From the NCBI GenBank assembly GCA_964426675.1, contig CAYRRM010000091.1:1-5621 (forward strand): DNA of 5,621 nucleotides, given 5' to 3'. This document shows positions 4,867 through 5,621 of this stretch, one piece after another. A program made the translations under genes and the position numbers. This stretch comes from DYMC01 sp035406705. Lineage in GTDB: Bacteria > Verrucomicrobiota > Lentisphaeria > Victivallales > GWF2-50-93. How positions within the stretch are numbered: the first letter of the stretch is position 1; every line of letters starts with the position of its first letter. The notes beneath the pieces are model-generated. The model was not told where the DNA came from. It was given only the letters and a program-made list of their open reading frames with translations, and did no database searches.

Positions 4867-5621
4867 TTATCCTCCTTCTTTGTAATTTCAATCTTTTCAA
4901 TTCTTAACAATAGTTTTTCACAGAAAGTTTCTCTCTCGCAATCTGATAATCTAAATCTTAAACTGCGAGGTAAACTTGACACAGGACTAACAGAAGTATT
5001 AACCCATTTTTCGCCGTAATCCATTGGACATAATCCAATCTTTTCAACAAATCTTTTTACATCATTTGTATCGCAAGAAATCGGGACATTCTCAATGATC
5101 AAGTATGGACTTAATTTTTCTGCGAGTGTAAATCCAAAATTATTTTTATTGCATATCACCCAGTTTTTTGTTTTTTCTTTCTTTCTTTTGACTTGATTTT
5201 GACATTTATTTTGAAGAAATTTTACAGAATATTTTGTGTTTGTTTCTTTCACAAAATGCGATTCTTTACAATCTACGCATTTTGCTTTTTCTTTTGCTGC
5301 TTCTATTGCTTCTGTATATTTATCTGTATTCCAAGTGTAGCCATCAGACCTCTCAATCACATCTACTTCTGCCACTTCTTCTCCGTCATAATCTTTAACA
5401 AAATCTTTGATTTGATATATGATGATTTCATATTCAGAGCAAAAGCGTGAAGCATATATAATTACATCATCTTTATCAAGTATGACTAATGCTTGCTTTT
5501 TTTCATCATTTTGAATCAAAACTGCTTCTTTCCTTTTACCATTTTTGTCTGCAACAATCACAGAAAACCCGCTGCCTTTTGTGCTGCTGCCTTCCTCCCA
5601 TTTTGCATATCTTATTTCTTT
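4863..5621 (-). CDS. Partial: cysteine-rich protein of unknown function, start outside the window
   Basis: The frame is open from the right edge to the TGA at 4863, giving 252 visible residues, so the true start lies beyond 5621. The visible N-terminus reads KEIRYAKWEEGSSTKGSGF. A GTG at 5561 is in frame but has no Shine-Dalgarno sequence near it. Residues about 20-75 look like alternating beta-strands with helices. They are followed by a helix (about 103-114) that leads into C115-x2-C118 (KCVDCKESHF), with further cysteines at C140 and C157. A basic stretch (KRKKEKTK) lies between C140 and C157. The C-terminal part (about 165-252) carries C183, C198, C228 and C234 and ends in a charged helix. 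C115, C118, C140 and C157 could form a zinc site, but the spacing fits no family I know. It is coupled to the membrane-protein gene by a 4-nt overlap. The gene is clear; its function is not. Confidence 0.82.
   Translation of the reverse strand, partial: KEIRYAKWEEGSSTKGSGFSVIVADKNGKRKEAVLIQNDEKKQALVILDKDDVIIYASRFCSEYEIIIYQIKDFVKDYDGEEVAEVDVIERSDGYTWNTDKYTEAIEAAKEKAKCVDCKESHFVKETNTKYSVKFLQNKCQNQVKRKKEKTKNWVICNKNNFGFTLAEKLSPYLIIENVPISCDTNDVKRFVEKIGLCPMDYGEKWVNTSVSPVSSLPRSLRFRLSDCERETFCEKLLLRIEKIEITKKEDK

Noticed and set aside
389..5450. Open frames on the plus strand (for example 389-574, 978-1211, 1356-1580, 2670-2942, 3355-3543, 4534-4734, 4673-4885, 5193-5450)
   Set aside because: All lie opposite better-supported minus-strand genes or gaps between them. 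Their products are rich in F, S, L, I and C, as expected for the reverse of lysine-rich genes, and they match no family.
4863..5561. The GTG at 5561 as the start of the cysteine-rich gene
   Set aside because: The frame continues without a stop to the window edge, and there is no Shine-Dalgarno sequence at suitable distance. The nearest GGAGG is over 30 nt away.
1..5621. tRNA genes, CRISPR arrays, insertion-sequence ends or intrinsic terminators
   Set aside because: I saw no cloverleaf, regular repeat-spacer pattern, transposase with terminal repeats, or GC-rich hairpin followed by a T-run in the coding direction.

Overview
This window is a compact, AT-rich (about one-third G+C by eye) block in which every credible gene is on the minus strand, so transcription runs from the right edge to the left edge. 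I count eleven complete genes, two partial genes cut by the window edges, and one optional mini-ORF. Neighbouring genes overlap or nearly touch: the junctions run from a 20-nt overlap to a 59-nt gap. Almost every start has a strong AAGGAGG-type Shine-Dalgarno sequence. I see no terminator and no convincing internal promoter, so this looks like part of one long polycistronic unit. The layout, the many very small proteins and the recombination genes point to the early (replication/recombination) region of a temperate phage, prophage or related mobile element. The host is probably a low-GC bacterium; nothing here identifies it more precisely. TGA, TAA and TAG all serve as stops, so the code is standard.

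Right part (5621 to about 4020, in transcription order). A cysteine-rich unknown protein, whose start lies outside the window, is coupled by an ATGA overlap to a 58-residue single-span membrane protein (4690-4866). Next come an 81-residue probable winged-helix protein (4415-4660), a 65-residue possible helix-turn-helix protein (4190-4387) and a 61-residue DUF736-like protein (4018-4203).

Middle part (4016 to 2114). This is the recombination core: an ERF-family single-strand annealing protein (3162-4016), a 95-residue protein with two putative zinc-binding motifs (2882-3169), and a Cas4/RecB-like PD-(D/E)XK nuclease with an Fe-S-type cysteine set (2114-2872). The nuclease could resect DNA ends, and the ERF protein could coat and anneal the resulting strands. 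The small zinc protein between them is the least explained member.

Left part (2112 to 1). A 112-residue unknown protein with two similar halves is followed by a DUF3987-type AAA+/P-loop ATPase with a C-terminal winged helix (539-1714), likely a replication helicase or loader. Then come an 82-residue unknown protein, an 87-residue protein with two tandem four-cysteine modules, and the first 17 codons of what looks like a type I restriction-modification M subunit (N-6 adenine DNA methylase) running off the left edge. The overall picture is a replication-recombination operon that ends in, or continues into, a DNA-methylation gene.
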